Shown here: positions 52,895-62,537 of the stretch, in pieces
Numbering within the stretch: position 1 is the first letter of the stretch
Layout: each line of letters begins with the position of its first letter
DNA from: Microseira sp003486305
Lineage (GTDB): Bacteria; Cyanobacteriota; Cyanobacteriia; Cyanobacteriales; Aerosakkonemataceae
Assembly (NCBI GenBank): GCA_031969655.1
Contig: DALYJX010000003.1
Span: 1 to 64,000, forward strand
Direction: 5' to 3'
DNA: 64,000 nucleotides
Position numbers and translations under genes: made by a program
The notes under the pieces: generated by a model
Told to the model about the DNA's origin: nothing
The model's input: only the letters and a program-made list of their open reading frames with translations
Database searches by the model: none

Positions 52895-55800
52895 ATGCAG
52901 AAAGCTACTATTGAAGGAATTCGACTTTCGCCGCAACAAAAAGATCTGTGGCTGTTACAGCGAGATGAAAAAAAGCAGCCTTATCGCGTACAGTGCGCTA
53001 TCGAGATCGAAGGAAATCTCAATAAAGCTATTCTCAAGACAGCCTTAGAGAATGTCGTTAATCGACAAGAAATTCTTCGCACTACCTTTCAGTGTCTACC
53101 TGGGATGGACATTCCAGTTCAGGTAATAACTAACGGCAGGCTAGACTGGCTTTCCGAACATAATTTTAGCGATGTTAATCCGGAGCTACAAAAAGCTAAA
53201 ATTGAGGAAATTTTTCATCAAGTTAGCCAGATGCCTTTCAACTTTGAGGAGGGGCCACTTTTCCAGGTATTGTTGATAACTTTATCACCTGAGAAGTTTG
53301 TGCTAATTATTAGCTTGCCTGCGATGCTTGCAGATACGGCTACGCTGAAAAATCTTATGGGCGAAATTAGCCGTTGCTACGCAGCTAGCAGGCGCGGTGA
53401 AGAACTGGATGACGATCTGCTGCAATATGCAGATATCGCCCAATGGCAGAATGAATTACTAGAAGGAGAAGAGACAGAAATTGGCAGAGAATACTGGCGA
53501 AAATGGGAGATTGATAGGATTTTGAACTTAAATCTTCCTTTAGAAAATCGGCCTGAAGTCAAGCCAGAATTTCAACCTCAATCTTTGAGATTGACGATTA
53601 AAAACGATTCCTTAGCTACAAATCCTACATTTTTGCTAACTTGCTGGCACGTTCTACTGTGGCGTATTACAGAACAGTCTGAGATAGCGATCGCTACAGC
53701 CTGCGATGGTCGTAAATATGAGGAGTTAGAGCCAGCAATAGGGCTATTTGCCAAATATTTACCGCTGAAAATCCATTTAGAAAATCGGTGTAAATTCAGC
53801 GAAATATTAGAGCAGGTTAATGAATCTCTTGGCGAGGTATACAAGTGGCAGGAAAGTTTTAGCTGGGAACAACTTGTTGGGAATAATACTGAAGAAAACC
53901 AGGCTAACTTTTTCCCTTTCTGCTTTGATTTTGAGACAGATATTGCCAAACACACAGCGGGTGAAGTATCTTTCTCAATTTTTAAGCATTACGCCTGCAT
54001 TACTCGGTTCAAAGTAAAACTCTCTTGTATTCAAAAACAGGATGTTTTGGATGTAGAGTTCCACTACGATGCTAATTTATTTGAAGCCGAGTATATCAAG
54101 GGTTTAGCAAGACAATTTGAAACATTGTTCCACAGCGCGATCGCCCACCCGGAAGCATCAATTGACGAGCTAGAAATACTCGATTGCCAAGAATTAAATC
54201 GAGTAATAATTGAGTTGAATAGTACCCAAATCGATTATCCGAAATCTCAGTGCATTCACCACATATTTGAGGAAAAAGTTAAGCAAAACCCAGACAAAAT
54301 TGCCGTTGTTTTTGCAGGTCAACAGTTGACCTATACTGAACTAAACGATCGCGCCAATCAACTGGCGAACTACCTACAAAAGTTGGGAGTAAAACCAGAA
54401 GTATTCGTGGGGCTGTGCGTAGAGCGATCGCTTGAAATGGTCATCGGTATCTTGGGCATTTTGAAAGCAGGTGGAGCCTATGTACCGCTTGACCCCCTTT
54501 ATCCAAAAGAGCGATTATCCTTCATGTTAGAGGATACCCAAACACCCATATTATTAACCCAGCAGCGATTGGTAGAAAGTTTACCAGAATCTAACGCAAA
54601 TATCATCTGCTTAGACACAGAATGGGAAGCGATCGCTCAGCAAAGTAGAGAAAATCCTGCCAATGCTAACGCTGCTGAAAATTTAGCCTACCTAATTTAT
54701 ACCTCTGGCTCTACTGGTAAACCAAAGGGAGTGCTAGTAACCCATCAAAACTTGGTTCATTCAACTTACGCTCGGATTAATTACTATCAAGAACCTGTTA
54801 CTAGCTTCTTATTGCTCTCGTCCTTTGCTTTCGATAGTTCAGTAGCGGGTATCTTTTGGACGCTATGTTCTGGCGGAATTCTTTTTCTGCCTCAAGATGG
54901 TCTACAGAAAGACATACCACAACTTATAGAATTGCTCGAACGCAATCCTATTTCCCATTTATTAAGCCTTCCCTCCCTGTATGCTCTTCTATTAGAACAA
55001 GCTGCACCAGAACAGCTAAATTCACTTCGTACTGTCATCGTAGCCGGTGAACCTTGTAAGAGAGAATTAGTTGCACGTCACCTTAAAATGCTGACAAAAA
55101 CATCTCTTTTTAACGAATATGGGCCGACAGAAGCAACAGTTTGGAGCAGCGTTTACAATTGCCAATCTTTGGAAGCAGGAAGAGCGCAAGTTCCTATCGG
55201 TCGTCCTATTTCTAACACCCAAATTTATATACTCGACTCTGATTTACGTCCAGTTCCCATAGGCGTGTCTGGCGAGTTATATATTAGCGGCGACGGCTTA
55301 GCACGAGGATATCTCAATCGCCCCGATCTAACTGGGGAAAAATTCATACCCAATCCTTTTTATCCTTCAGATCGCCTGTACAAAACCGGAGATTTAGCCC
55401 GCTATTTGCTAGACGGAAACATTGAGTTTTTAGGCCGAATTGACCAACAAGTAAAAATTCGCGGTTTCCGGATCGAATTGGGCGAAATAGAAGCCGTGCT
55501 GAGTCAACATCCAGCCATTCGGGAAGTCGTTATCTTAGCCAGATCGGATGAATCAGACAACAAGCGCCTGGTAGCCTACATCGTACATAACGAGCAAATT
55601 ATTAATCCAAAATCTAGCGAGTTGCGAGAATTCCTTCAGGAAAAATTGCCAGAGTATATGGTGCCTTCAGTTTTTATTCGGCTGAAAGCGCTACCGCTAA
55701 TGCCCAACGGCAAGGTAGACATCAAAAAACTTCCAGCACCAGAGACAGTCAGATCTGAATTATCAGAAACTTTTGTGGCTCCAAACGCGCCAATAGAGAA

Positions 55801-58594
55801 AATATTGGCAGAAATTTGGGCTGAAGTCTTGCAAATCGATCGCGTAGGTATCCACGATAACTTTTTTGAGTTAGGTGGGGATTCTATTCTCAGCATTCAG
55901 ATTGTAGCCAAAGCTAACAAAGCTGGTTTGCAGATCGCTCCCAAGCAAATTTTTGCTCATCAAACGATTGCGGAATTAGCAGCAGTGGTTAGCACAATTC
56001 GCACTATTCAAGGCGAACAAGGGTTAGTGACTGGAACGCTACCTTTGACTCCGATTCAACACTGGTTTTTTGAGTTGAATCAACCCGATACCCATCACTG
56101 GAATCAAGCCTTATTATTGGAATTGCGGCAAGTATGCGATCCTAAGTTGTTGGAAAAAGTGGTGCAGCATTTAATCGAACATCACGATGCTCTCCGCCTG
56201 CGTTTTATGCAAAATCAATCGAGTTGGGAGCAAATCAGCGTTAGTCCCAACGAAGTTGTACCGTTTACTTGTTTCGATTTTTCAGCGCTACCAGAAATTG
56301 AACAAAAAGCAGCAATTGAAGCAGCCGCAAATCAACTACAAGTTAGTTTAAACTTATCAGAAGGGCCGTTGGTGCGGGTTGCTTTATTTGATTTAGGATC
56401 GCAAAAAACAAACCGCCTGCTGATTGTGATTCACCACCTTGTTGTTGATGGTGTTTCTTGGCGAATTTTGTTGGAAGATTTCCAGACAATTTACGAACAA
56501 CTTTGTCGTGGTGAGGCGATACAGCTACCGCCAAAAACAACTTCGTTCAAACAATGGGCGTTGCGCTTGCAGGAGTACGCACAGTCAGCCGCATTGCAAC
56601 AAGAGCGGAATTATTGGTTAGAACAAGAGCGATCGCATGTTTCCCGGCTACCCGTAGACTATTGTGGGGGAGAAAATGCGATCGCAACAGCAAATACCAT
56701 ATCCGTCTCGTTGAATCACAAACAAACCCAACTCCTCCTACAACAAGTTCCTAAAACTTTTAACACCCAAATCAACGATGTCTTATTAGCAGCGCTACTA
56801 CAAGCTTTTGCCGAGTGGACAAAACAACCGTTCTTGCTAGTAGATTTAGAAGGACACGGGCGGGAAGAAATCTTCGATGATGTGGATTTATCGCGTACTG
56901 TAGGCTGGTTCACCACCATTTTTCCATTACTATTAAAACTCGAAAAAACAACCGATACAATCGCTGTTTTAAACGCAGTAAAACAGCAATTGCGTAACAT
57001 CCCAAATCGAGGTATTGGCTATGGTGTGCTGCGCTATTTGAGCCAAGATCTGCAAACTTTACCTCAAGCCGAGGTGTTATTTAACTACCTGGGACAATCT
57101 GACCAAATATTTCACCAGGCGTCGCTATTTGCACCAGCCCAAGAATCTAGCGGACTCACCCACAGTCTGCGAGAAACCCGCCGCTATCTGCTAGATATTA
57201 ACGCAATTGTAGTTAGTGGTCAGTTAGAAATCAGTTGGACGTACAGCAAGGCTATTCATCGTCAAGCCACAATTGAGCAGCTGGCTGAAAGTTTTATCAA
57301 TAAACTCGAAACGCTCATCTCTCGCTCTCAATCTTTCTCAACGGAAGATAATACTAACAATACAGAACTTATCGCCACTCTGAACGCTGACTCTATTCTC
57401 GACCCCGCAATTTTTCCTCCCAACATACCTATCGAGCCTAAAACCGAACCAAGTGATATCTTTTTAACCGGAGCAACAGGCTTTGTGGGAGCCTTTTTAC
57501 TCCACGAACTTTTGCAACAAACTACTGCTGATATTTATTGCTTGGTACGTGCTTCTAATATAGAGGCTGCAAAGAAAAGGCTGCAAAGTCACCTTGAATC
57601 TTATTTACTTTGGAATGAATCTTTAAGCCACCGAATTATCCCAGTTGTAGGAGATTTATCGCAGCCGCTGTTAGGTCTTTCCAATGACCAGTTTGAAGTA
57701 TTGGCAAATCAAATCGATGTTATCTATCACAATGGTGCATTCATAAATCTTGTCTATCCCTACTCTGTAGTCAAGGCTGCCAACGTTTTAGGAACGCAGG
57801 AAATTTTAAGATTGGCAAGTCTTGTCAAAGTGAAACCCGTGCATTTTATGTCTACCTTGAGCGTTTTTGAATCAGTTGACCGATCCCTAGTCGAGAAAAT
57901 TCCGGAAGTGAATAATCTGGATAATATTCCCGTACCTGAGATTGGCTACGTTCAAAGTAAATGGGTAGCGGAAAAGTTAGTAACAACCGCACGAGAACGA
58001 GGAATTCCAATTGCTATTTACAGGCTCGGACGTATGTCAGGGAATAGCAAAACAGGCATTTCTAATACAGATGACTTCATTCACCGAGTGCTAAAAGGTT
58101 GTATCGAACTTGGAAGTACGCCAGACTCCGACACGATGGTAGACATGACTCCTGTAGACTTCGTGAGTCAAGCGATCGCTCATCTATCAATGCAAAAAGA
58201 ATCTCTAGGAAAAGCTTTTCACCTATTCAATCCTAACCCTATTCCTTGGCGCGAACTTGTCAGGTGGATGCGCTCTTTTGGCTACAATATTCAGCATATA
58301 TCCTATAATAATTGGGAATCAATGCTGATGGATAAATGGCAAAGAAAAACGCTTGATGAAACTGAGTTTAACGCTAAAAGTGCCTTACATTCACTTGTGC
58401 TTCTTTTGGTAAAAAATACCAACGATTCAAATTCCAACTTGCCAGAGCCACAGATCGACTGCCAAAATACCCTTAATGGACTTGCAAATACCTCGATTGT
58501 TTGTCCAGCTATCGATGATAAGCTGCTTCGTACTTACTTCTGTTACCTGATTCAAAGTGGTTTTCTAATTTCACCTCAGCCTGAATCTACCTAA
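52895..58594 (+). CDS. Terminal NRPS: Interface-A(His-like)-PCP-E-Reductase
   Basis: A protein of 1899 residues. An interface domain (1-430, LSPQQKDLWLLQ) has LPAMLAD in place of HHxxxDG. The A domain (about 455-965) reads D-S-A-L-I-A-E-V-W-K, which fits the bacitracin histidine code DSELTAEVCK at seven of ten positions. PCP Ser is near 998. An E domain (about 1070-1480) has HHLVVDG and RTVGWFT. The reductase (about 1525-1899) has the NAD(P)H motif TGATGFVGAFL and the GYVQSKW Tyr/Lys pair, as in thioester reductases that release an aldehyde or alcohol. There is no thioesterase, so release is reductive. A class III aminotransferase gene follows 122 nt later and could use the aldehyde. Confidence 0.92.
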   Translation: MQKATIEGIRLSPQQKDLWLLQRDEKKQPYRVQCAIEIEGNLNKAILKTALENVVNRQEILRTTFQCLPGMDIPVQVITNGRLDWLSEHNFSDVNPELQKAKIEEIFHQVSQMPFNFEEGPLFQVLLITLSPEKFVLIISLPAMLADTATLKNLMGEISRCYAASRRGEELDDDLLQYADIAQWQNELLEGEETEIGREYWRKWEIDRILNLNLPLENRPEVKPEFQPQSLRLTIKNDSLATNPTFLLTCWHVLLWRITEQSEIAIATACDGRKYEELEPAIGLFAKYLPLKIHLENRCKFSEILEQVNESLGEVYKWQESFSWEQLVGNNTEENQANFFPFCFDFETDIAKHTAGEVSFSIFKHYACITRFKVKLSCIQKQDVLDVEFHYDANLFEAEYIKGLARQFETLFHSAIAHPEASIDELEILDCQELNRVIIELNSTQIDYPKSQCIHHIFEEKVKQNPDKIAVVFAGQQLTYTELNDRANQLANYLQKLGVKPEVFVGLCVERSLEMVIGILGILKAGGAYVPLDPLYPKERLSFMLEDTQTPILLTQQRLVESLPESNANIICLDTEWEAIAQQSRENPANANAAENLAYLIYTSGSTGKPKGVLVTHQNLVHSTYARINYYQEPVTSFLLLSSFAFDSSVAGIFWTLCSGGILFLPQDGLQKDIPQLIELLERNPISHLLSLPSLYALLLEQAAPEQLNSLRTVIVAGEPCKRELVARHLKMLTKTSLFNEYGPTEATVWSSVYNCQSLEAGRAQVPIGRPISNTQIYILDSDLRPVPIGVSGELYISGDGLARGYLNRPDLTGEKFIPNPFYPSDRLYKTGDLARYLLDGNIEFLGRIDQQVKIRGFRIELGEIEAVLSQHPAIREVVILARSDESDNKRLVAYIVHNEQIINPKSSELREFLQEKLPEYMVPSVFIRLKALPLMPNGKVDIKKLPAPETVRSELSETFVAPNAPIEKILAEIWAEVLQIDRVGIHDNFFELGGDSILSIQIVAKANKAGLQIAPKQIFAHQTIAELAAVVSTIRTIQGEQGLVTGTLPLTPIQHWFFELNQPDTHHWNQALLLELRQVCDPKLLEKVVQHLIEHHDALRLRFMQNQSSWEQISVSPNEVVPFTCFDFSALPEIEQKAAIEAAANQLQVSLNLSEGPLVRVALFDLGSQKTNRLLIVIHHLVVDGVSWRILLEDFQTIYEQLCRGEAIQLPPKTTSFKQWALRLQEYAQSAALQQERNYWLEQERSHVSRLPVDYCGGENAIATANTISVSLNHKQTQLLLQQVPKTFNTQINDVLLAALLQAFAEWTKQPFLLVDLEGHGREEIFDDVDLSRTVGWFTTIFPLLLKLEKTTDTIAVLNAVKQQLRNIPNRGIGYGVLRYLSQDLQTLPQAEVLFNYLGQSDQIFHQASLFAPAQESSGLTHSLRETRRYLLDINAIVVSGQLEISWTYSKAIHRQATIEQLAESFINKLETLISRSQSFSTEDNTNNTELIATLNADSILDPAIFPPNIPIEPKTEPSDIFLTGATGFVGAFLLHELLQQTTADIYCLVRASNIEAAKKRLQSHLESYLLWNESLSHRIIPVVGDLSQPLLGLSNDQFEVLANQIDVIYHNGAFINLVYPYSVVKAANVLGTQEILRLASLVKVKPVHFMSTLSVFESVDRSLVEKIPEVNNLDNIPVPEIGYVQSKWVAEKLVTTARERGIPIAIYRLGRMSGNSKTGISNTDDFIHRVLKGCIELGSTPDSDTMVDMTPVDFVSQAIAHLSMQKESLGKAFHLFNPNPIPWRELVRWMRSFGYNIQHISYNNWESMLMDKWQRKTLDETEFNAKSALHSLVLLLVKNTNDSNSNLPEPQIDCQNTLNGLANTSIVCPAIDDKLLRTYFCYLIQSGFLISPQPEST

Positions 58595-58612
58595 AAAATA
58601 GATATGTTGGAT

Positions 58613-58640
58613 GGTGCGTTACGAAGAAAGCTAACGCACC
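58613..58640. repeat. Hairpin repeat GGTGCGTTA / TAACGCACC
   Basis: A 9-bp perfect stem with a 10-nt loop lies 19 nt after the terminal NRPS stop. A related copy is near 62982-63010. It could act as a weak terminator or mRNA-processing site, but there is no U-tract. Confidence 0.6.
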
Positions 58641-58716
58641 CTACAAATTACAAATAGAGGCGCAGCTTTAGTTTTGATTTGACTGAATTCACCCACAAGA
58701 AGGAACCATAAGCTTT

Positions 58717-60195
58717 ATGAACCAAACGGAAACTAGCTTACAAAAAGCTCAAACACAATCGAATGAAAGTGAAAATTCCTGCCAGCAGTATCTGGAAGCT
58801 TTCATTGCAGGCTACAACAACCGAACCAAAATATCAAAACAACTCGCGCAAAATTATCGCCCAGTGCTAGCCGATCCAAGAGTTTCAGAAGGATTCAATC
58901 TTCCTTTTAAGGAAATGTGCTATCCCATCGTTGGCAAGCGTTCTCAGGGGTCTAGAATATGGGACATAGATGGTAACGAATATATAGACCTGATGATGGG
59001 ATTTGGAGTCAATCTTTTTGGTCACAATCCGCCTTTTATTAAAGCAGCGTTAGAGGAGCAACTTGAGCAAGGCATACAACTAGGGCCGCAATCTGAATTT
59101 GCTGGTGAGGTTGCTGAGTTAATTTGCCAACTGACGGGAATGGAACGAGTAGCTTTTTCTAATACAGGCACAGAAGCTGTGATGACTGCAATCCGTTTAG
59201 CACGAACTGCAACAGGTCGCAACAAAATTGCCTTATTTTCAGGTTCTTATCACGGGCATTTTGATGGAACTTTAGTTAAAGCAGAAACAGGAGATGGAAA
59301 TCCTCGTGGCGTAGCGATCGCTCCTGGAATACCGCCAAATATTGTTGAAGATGTTTTAGTTTTAGATTACGGGAATCCTCAATCGCTAGAAGTAATAGAA
59401 GCTCATCGGCAAGAATTAGCGGCTATTTTGGTTGTACCCGTGCAAACAATGCGACCCGACTTACAGCCTAAAATGTTTCTTCAGCAACTCAGGCAATTGA
59501 CAAAAGAGTCAGGAATTACATTGATTTTTGATGAAATGGTGATCGGCTTCCGCATACATCCAGGTGGGGCGCAAGCATGGTTTGACGTTGAGGCAGATAT
59601 AGCAACTTATGGAAAGATTGTAGGTGGTGGAATGCCGATTGGAGTCATCGCTGGTAAGGCTCTCTATATGGATGCGATCGACGGCGGTATGTGGAATTAT
59701 GGAGATTCATCTTATCCTGAAGCGAAAACAACATTTTTTGCCGGAACTTTCTGCAAGCATCCGTTAGCGATCGCTGCTTCCCGCGCAGTAGTTAAACATT
59801 TAAAAACTCAAGGTCCCGCCCTTCAGCAACAGTTGAATCAACGCACATCACAATTTGTCGCAGCATTGAATGCTTACTTTGAAGAAGATGAAGTACCAAT
59901 TCGGATGGCAAATTTTGGTTCCTTATTCGGTCCCGCTACATTAGGGCATTCCGGTGTAGCGGGGAATTCTGCTATCTCCCAGAGTATAAACTTACTACGA
60001 TATCACTTGATGTACAGAGGAGTTCTCCTACTTGGTGGAGGTGGTTACTTATCCACAGCTCATACAAATGAAGATATCGATTGCATCATTCAAGCTGTGA
60101 AAGATAGCGTAGCAGAACTACGATCGGCAGGTTTTTTGCCCCCCCTTTCTGCTAATTCGTCAAATGCAAGCTCCAAGATAAATCATAGTAAGTAG
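58717..60195 (+). CDS. Class III PLP aminotransferase (GSA-AT/AMT type)
   Basis: A protein of 492 residues with fold-type I class III features: SNTGTEAVMTAIRLAR (cofactor phosphate), SYHGHFDG, FDEMVIGFR (Asp on the pyridine N) and Lys300 in TYGKIVGGGMPIGV. It resembles aminotransferase domains embedded in iturin-type synthases and the free-standing MxcL of myxochelin, which converts an enzyme-released aldehyde into an amine. Directly following the reductase-terminated NRPS, terminal amination is the favoured role. Amination of the beta-ketone left by the PKS module is the alternative. An AAGGA site lies about 13 nt before the ATG. Confidence 0.88.
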   Translation: MNQTETSLQKAQTQSNESENSCQQYLEAFIAGYNNRTKISKQLAQNYRPVLADPRVSEGFNLPFKEMCYPIVGKRSQGSRIWDIDGNEYIDLMMGFGVNLFGHNPPFIKAALEEQLEQGIQLGPQSEFAGEVAELICQLTGMERVAFSNTGTEAVMTAIRLARTATGRNKIALFSGSYHGHFDGTLVKAETGDGNPRGVAIAPGIPPNIVEDVLVLDYGNPQSLEVIEAHRQELAAILVVPVQTMRPDLQPKMFLQQLRQLTKESGITLIFDEMVIGFRIHPGGAQAWFDVEADIATYGKIVGGGMPIGVIAGKALYMDAIDGGMWNYGDSSYPEAKTTFFAGTFCKHPLAIAASRAVVKHLKTQGPALQQQLNQRTSQFVAALNAYFEEDEVPIRMANFGSLFGPATLGHSGVAGNSAISQSINLLRYHLMYRGVLLLGGGGYLSTAHTNEDIDCIIQAVKDSVAELRSAGFLPPLSANSSNASSKINHSK

Positions 60196-60320
60196 CCTGA
60201 ATTTTCTCAACTTGGTATGCCTCAGATATTACTCCTCACTTTCGTGTCTATAAAGGTAAATCTGCGGTTAGTTTCACCGAATTAATTGCCAAACAGTTAG
60301 TCAAACAGGAGAAATGTTTC

Positions 60321-61067
60321 ATGTCTTCAACAACTCGCTATTCCAATTACGATTCTATTGCTTGGGTATACAAAGAATACTTTGGTCATCAGCAGCTTGA
60401 GAAAGCACTATCACCTTTAGAAAAATTGCTGATATCACATCTTCCTCAAAAAGCGCGCATTCTCGACCTCTGTTGTGGTTCAGGAGAACTGGCACAACAT
60501 CTGCTAACAAAAGGTTACCAAGTGACTGGATTAGATGGCTCGGAAACTATGTTGAGTTATGCTCGTGAGAATGCACCAGGCAGTGAATTTATTTTGAGTG
60601 ATGCACGCTGCTTTGAGTTGCCACCTACCTTTAATGCAGTTGTTTCGATATCTGGTTCTCTTGCCCATCTCATAAAAATTGAGGAATTAACCTGTGCTTT
60701 CCGTAATGTGTATGCGGCGCTGCTAGAAAACGGCCTGTTCGTGTTCAACATGTATTCTGAAGAAGAGTATCAGTCAGATTGGAACGGTAGCCTTTCTGGC
60801 GATGTCAAACAGGAATATGCCTGGGCTGTTCAAACGAACTATCACCCCGAAGAGAAAATAGGCAGACTTAATTTCACGGTATTCCAATTGGTAGAAGGAA
60901 ACTGGCAGCGTTCAGACATTTCTGTAGAAGAAAGATGTTATGCGATCGCCGAAGTTCAGTCGGCTTTAGAAACAGTAGGGTTCACAGAAGTTAATATCTA
61001 TGATGCCGAACGCGATTTGGCAGTAGAGCAAAGTGCTGGTCATCTCTATTTTGTTTGTCGTAAGTGA
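60321..61067 (+). CDS. SAM-dependent class I methyltransferase
   Basis: A protein of 248 residues. The SAM-binding motif I is ILDLCCGSGELAQHL (about 48-60), with acidic motif II in VTGLDGSETML and a later DARCFELP segment. The fold is the Methyltransf_25/11 type of small-molecule enzymes. AGGAGA lies 8 nt before the ATG. It overlaps the exporter gene (GTG at 61064), so it belongs to the same transcript as transport and probably tailors the siderophore. N-, O- or carboxyl-methylation cannot be told apart here. Confidence 0.82.
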   Translation: MSSTTRYSNYDSIAWVYKEYFGHQQLEKALSPLEKLLISHLPQKARILDLCCGSGELAQHLLTKGYQVTGLDGSETMLSYARENAPGSEFILSDARCFELPPTFNAVVSISGSLAHLIKIEELTCAFRNVYAALLENGLFVFNMYSEEEYQSDWNGSLSGDVKQEYAWAVQTNYHPEEKIGRLNFTVFQLVEGNWQRSDISVEERCYAIAEVQSALETVGFTEVNIYDAERDLAVEQSAGHLYFVCRK

Positions 61068-62413
61068 CTAACCTATATAGAGATAAAGTTACAAAAATAA
61101 TGACCAAATCGACCAGCCTGCACAAGTTTTTGATTATTTGGAGCGGACAGGTAGCTTCGATTTTAGGATCGGAGATGACGAATTTTGCCATGACCATTTG
61201 GGCTTGGCAATTCACAGGTCACGCAACGCCTTTAGCTTTAATCGTTTTTTTTGTCCAGACACCCAGAGTCATTGCTGCTGCTTTTGCGGGGCCTTTAGTC
61301 GATCGTTGGAATCGCAAGCACCTGATGATGATCGGCGATACGGCAGCGGGTATTTCTACGATTGCCATCCTTTTACTGTTAGCAACCAACCAGTTAGAAA
61401 TATGGCACTTATATGTGAGTGGAGCAATTAAAGGGCTGTTTGGTTACTTGCAAGAATTGGCTTACTCAGCCTCGATGTCTACGATCGTCCCCAAGCAACA
61501 TTACGCGCGAGCCACCGCGATGGAATCCTACATTTCCTATTCTGGCTCTGCAATTGTTGCACCAGCATTAGCCGGGACGCTCTACTACATTATTGGCTTG
61601 CAAGGAATTTTAGTTATTGATATTGTCACCTTTGCGATCGCTCTGGGTACAATCTCATTTGTGCATATTCCCCAACCAACAGCAAGCGAGATTAAAGACA
61701 TCAACAGCGCGAATATTTGGCAAGAGCTAACTTTTGGTTTCCGCTACATAATCAAGCGTCCTAGCCTGCTGGCAATTCTTGTTTTCTTGCTGAGTTCTAA
61801 CTTAGTCACCAACGCCGGTGGTGCGATCGCAGCGCCTATGATTTTAGCGAAGAGCGGCAATGATGCAGCAGCGTTTGCCAGCGTGCAATTTGCCATTGGT
61901 GTAGGTGGGTTAGTTGGTGCCGCCGTATTGAGCGTTTGGGGTGGCCCAAGTCGTCGCATCCACGGGCTATTGCTTGGCGGGGCATTAGGAGATATTAGCG
62001 GCGTGATGCTAGGTTTGGGGCGGATACCATCAATTTGGATGCTAGCTGGCTTTTTTGAAGCATTCTTTTCACCTTTTTTCGGTAGCTGTAATCAAGCCAT
62101 CTGGTTATCGAAAGTAGAACCCCATGTCCAGGGGCGAGTTTTTGCCTGTCGCTACCTGATTGCCCAGATTACTTCACCACTGGGACTTGCGATCGCCGGA
62201 CCATTAGCCGATCGTGTTTTCGAGCCAGCAATGATGGCTGGCGGCAGTCTGGCTGGAATCTTGGGCGGCGCGGTAGGTACTGGAGCCGGAGCCGGGATGG
62301 CACTTCAGTATACTTTATTCGCTGGCTGTGGCGCATTTATTTGCTTGGGTGCGTATACCTTCCGCTTACTGCGTGACGTGGAAGACCTCGTGCCAGACCA
62401 CGAGCATTCGTGA
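61064..62413 (+). CDS. MFS transporter, probable siderophore exporter (EntS-like)
   Basis: A protein of 449 residues with 10-12 predicted membrane helices and the MFS loop motif AGPLVDRWNRKHLMMIGD between helices 2 and 3. The layout matches the DHA3/EntS group that exports enterobactin-type siderophores across the inner membrane. The GTG at 61064 overlaps the methyltransferase stop; an ATG at 61100 (MTKSTSLHKF) is an equally possible start. As the last gene of the cluster, it gives the product an exit route, while the receptor at 15385 gives re-entry. Confidence 0.85.
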   Translation: MTNLYRDKVTKIMTKSTSLHKFLIIWSGQVASILGSEMTNFAMTIWAWQFTGHATPLALIVFFVQTPRVIAAAFAGPLVDRWNRKHLMMIGDTAAGISTIAILLLLATNQLEIWHLYVSGAIKGLFGYLQELAYSASMSTIVPKQHYARATAMESYISYSGSAIVAPALAGTLYYIIGLQGILVIDIVTFAIALGTISFVHIPQPTASEIKDINSANIWQELTFGFRYIIKRPSLLAILVFLLSSNLVTNAGGAIAAPMILAKSGNDAAAFASVQFAIGVGGLVGAAVLSVWGGPSRRIHGLLLGGALGDISGVMLGLGRIPSIWMLAGFFEAFFSPFFGSCNQAIWLSKVEPHVQGRVFACRYLIAQITSPLGLAIAGPLADRVFEPAMMAGGSLAGILGGAVGTGAGAGMALQYTLFAGCGAFICLGAYTFRLLRDVEDLVPDHEHS

Positions 62414-62537
62414 CAGCTTAGCGCGACGTGACGCTGCTCCATAAAACTAAGACAATTCCCGACATGATTTCCTCCAGTAACGATTGCGATCAATCTTTTG
62501 TAGGTTGGGTTTCGTACTTCAACTCAAACTACGGAAT

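Noticed and set aside
58717..60195. Haem-pathway glutamate-1-semialdehyde aminomutase
   Set aside because: The fold is the same, but the length, NRPS-type signature and position after a reductase-ended NRPS favour a biosynthetic aminotransferase.
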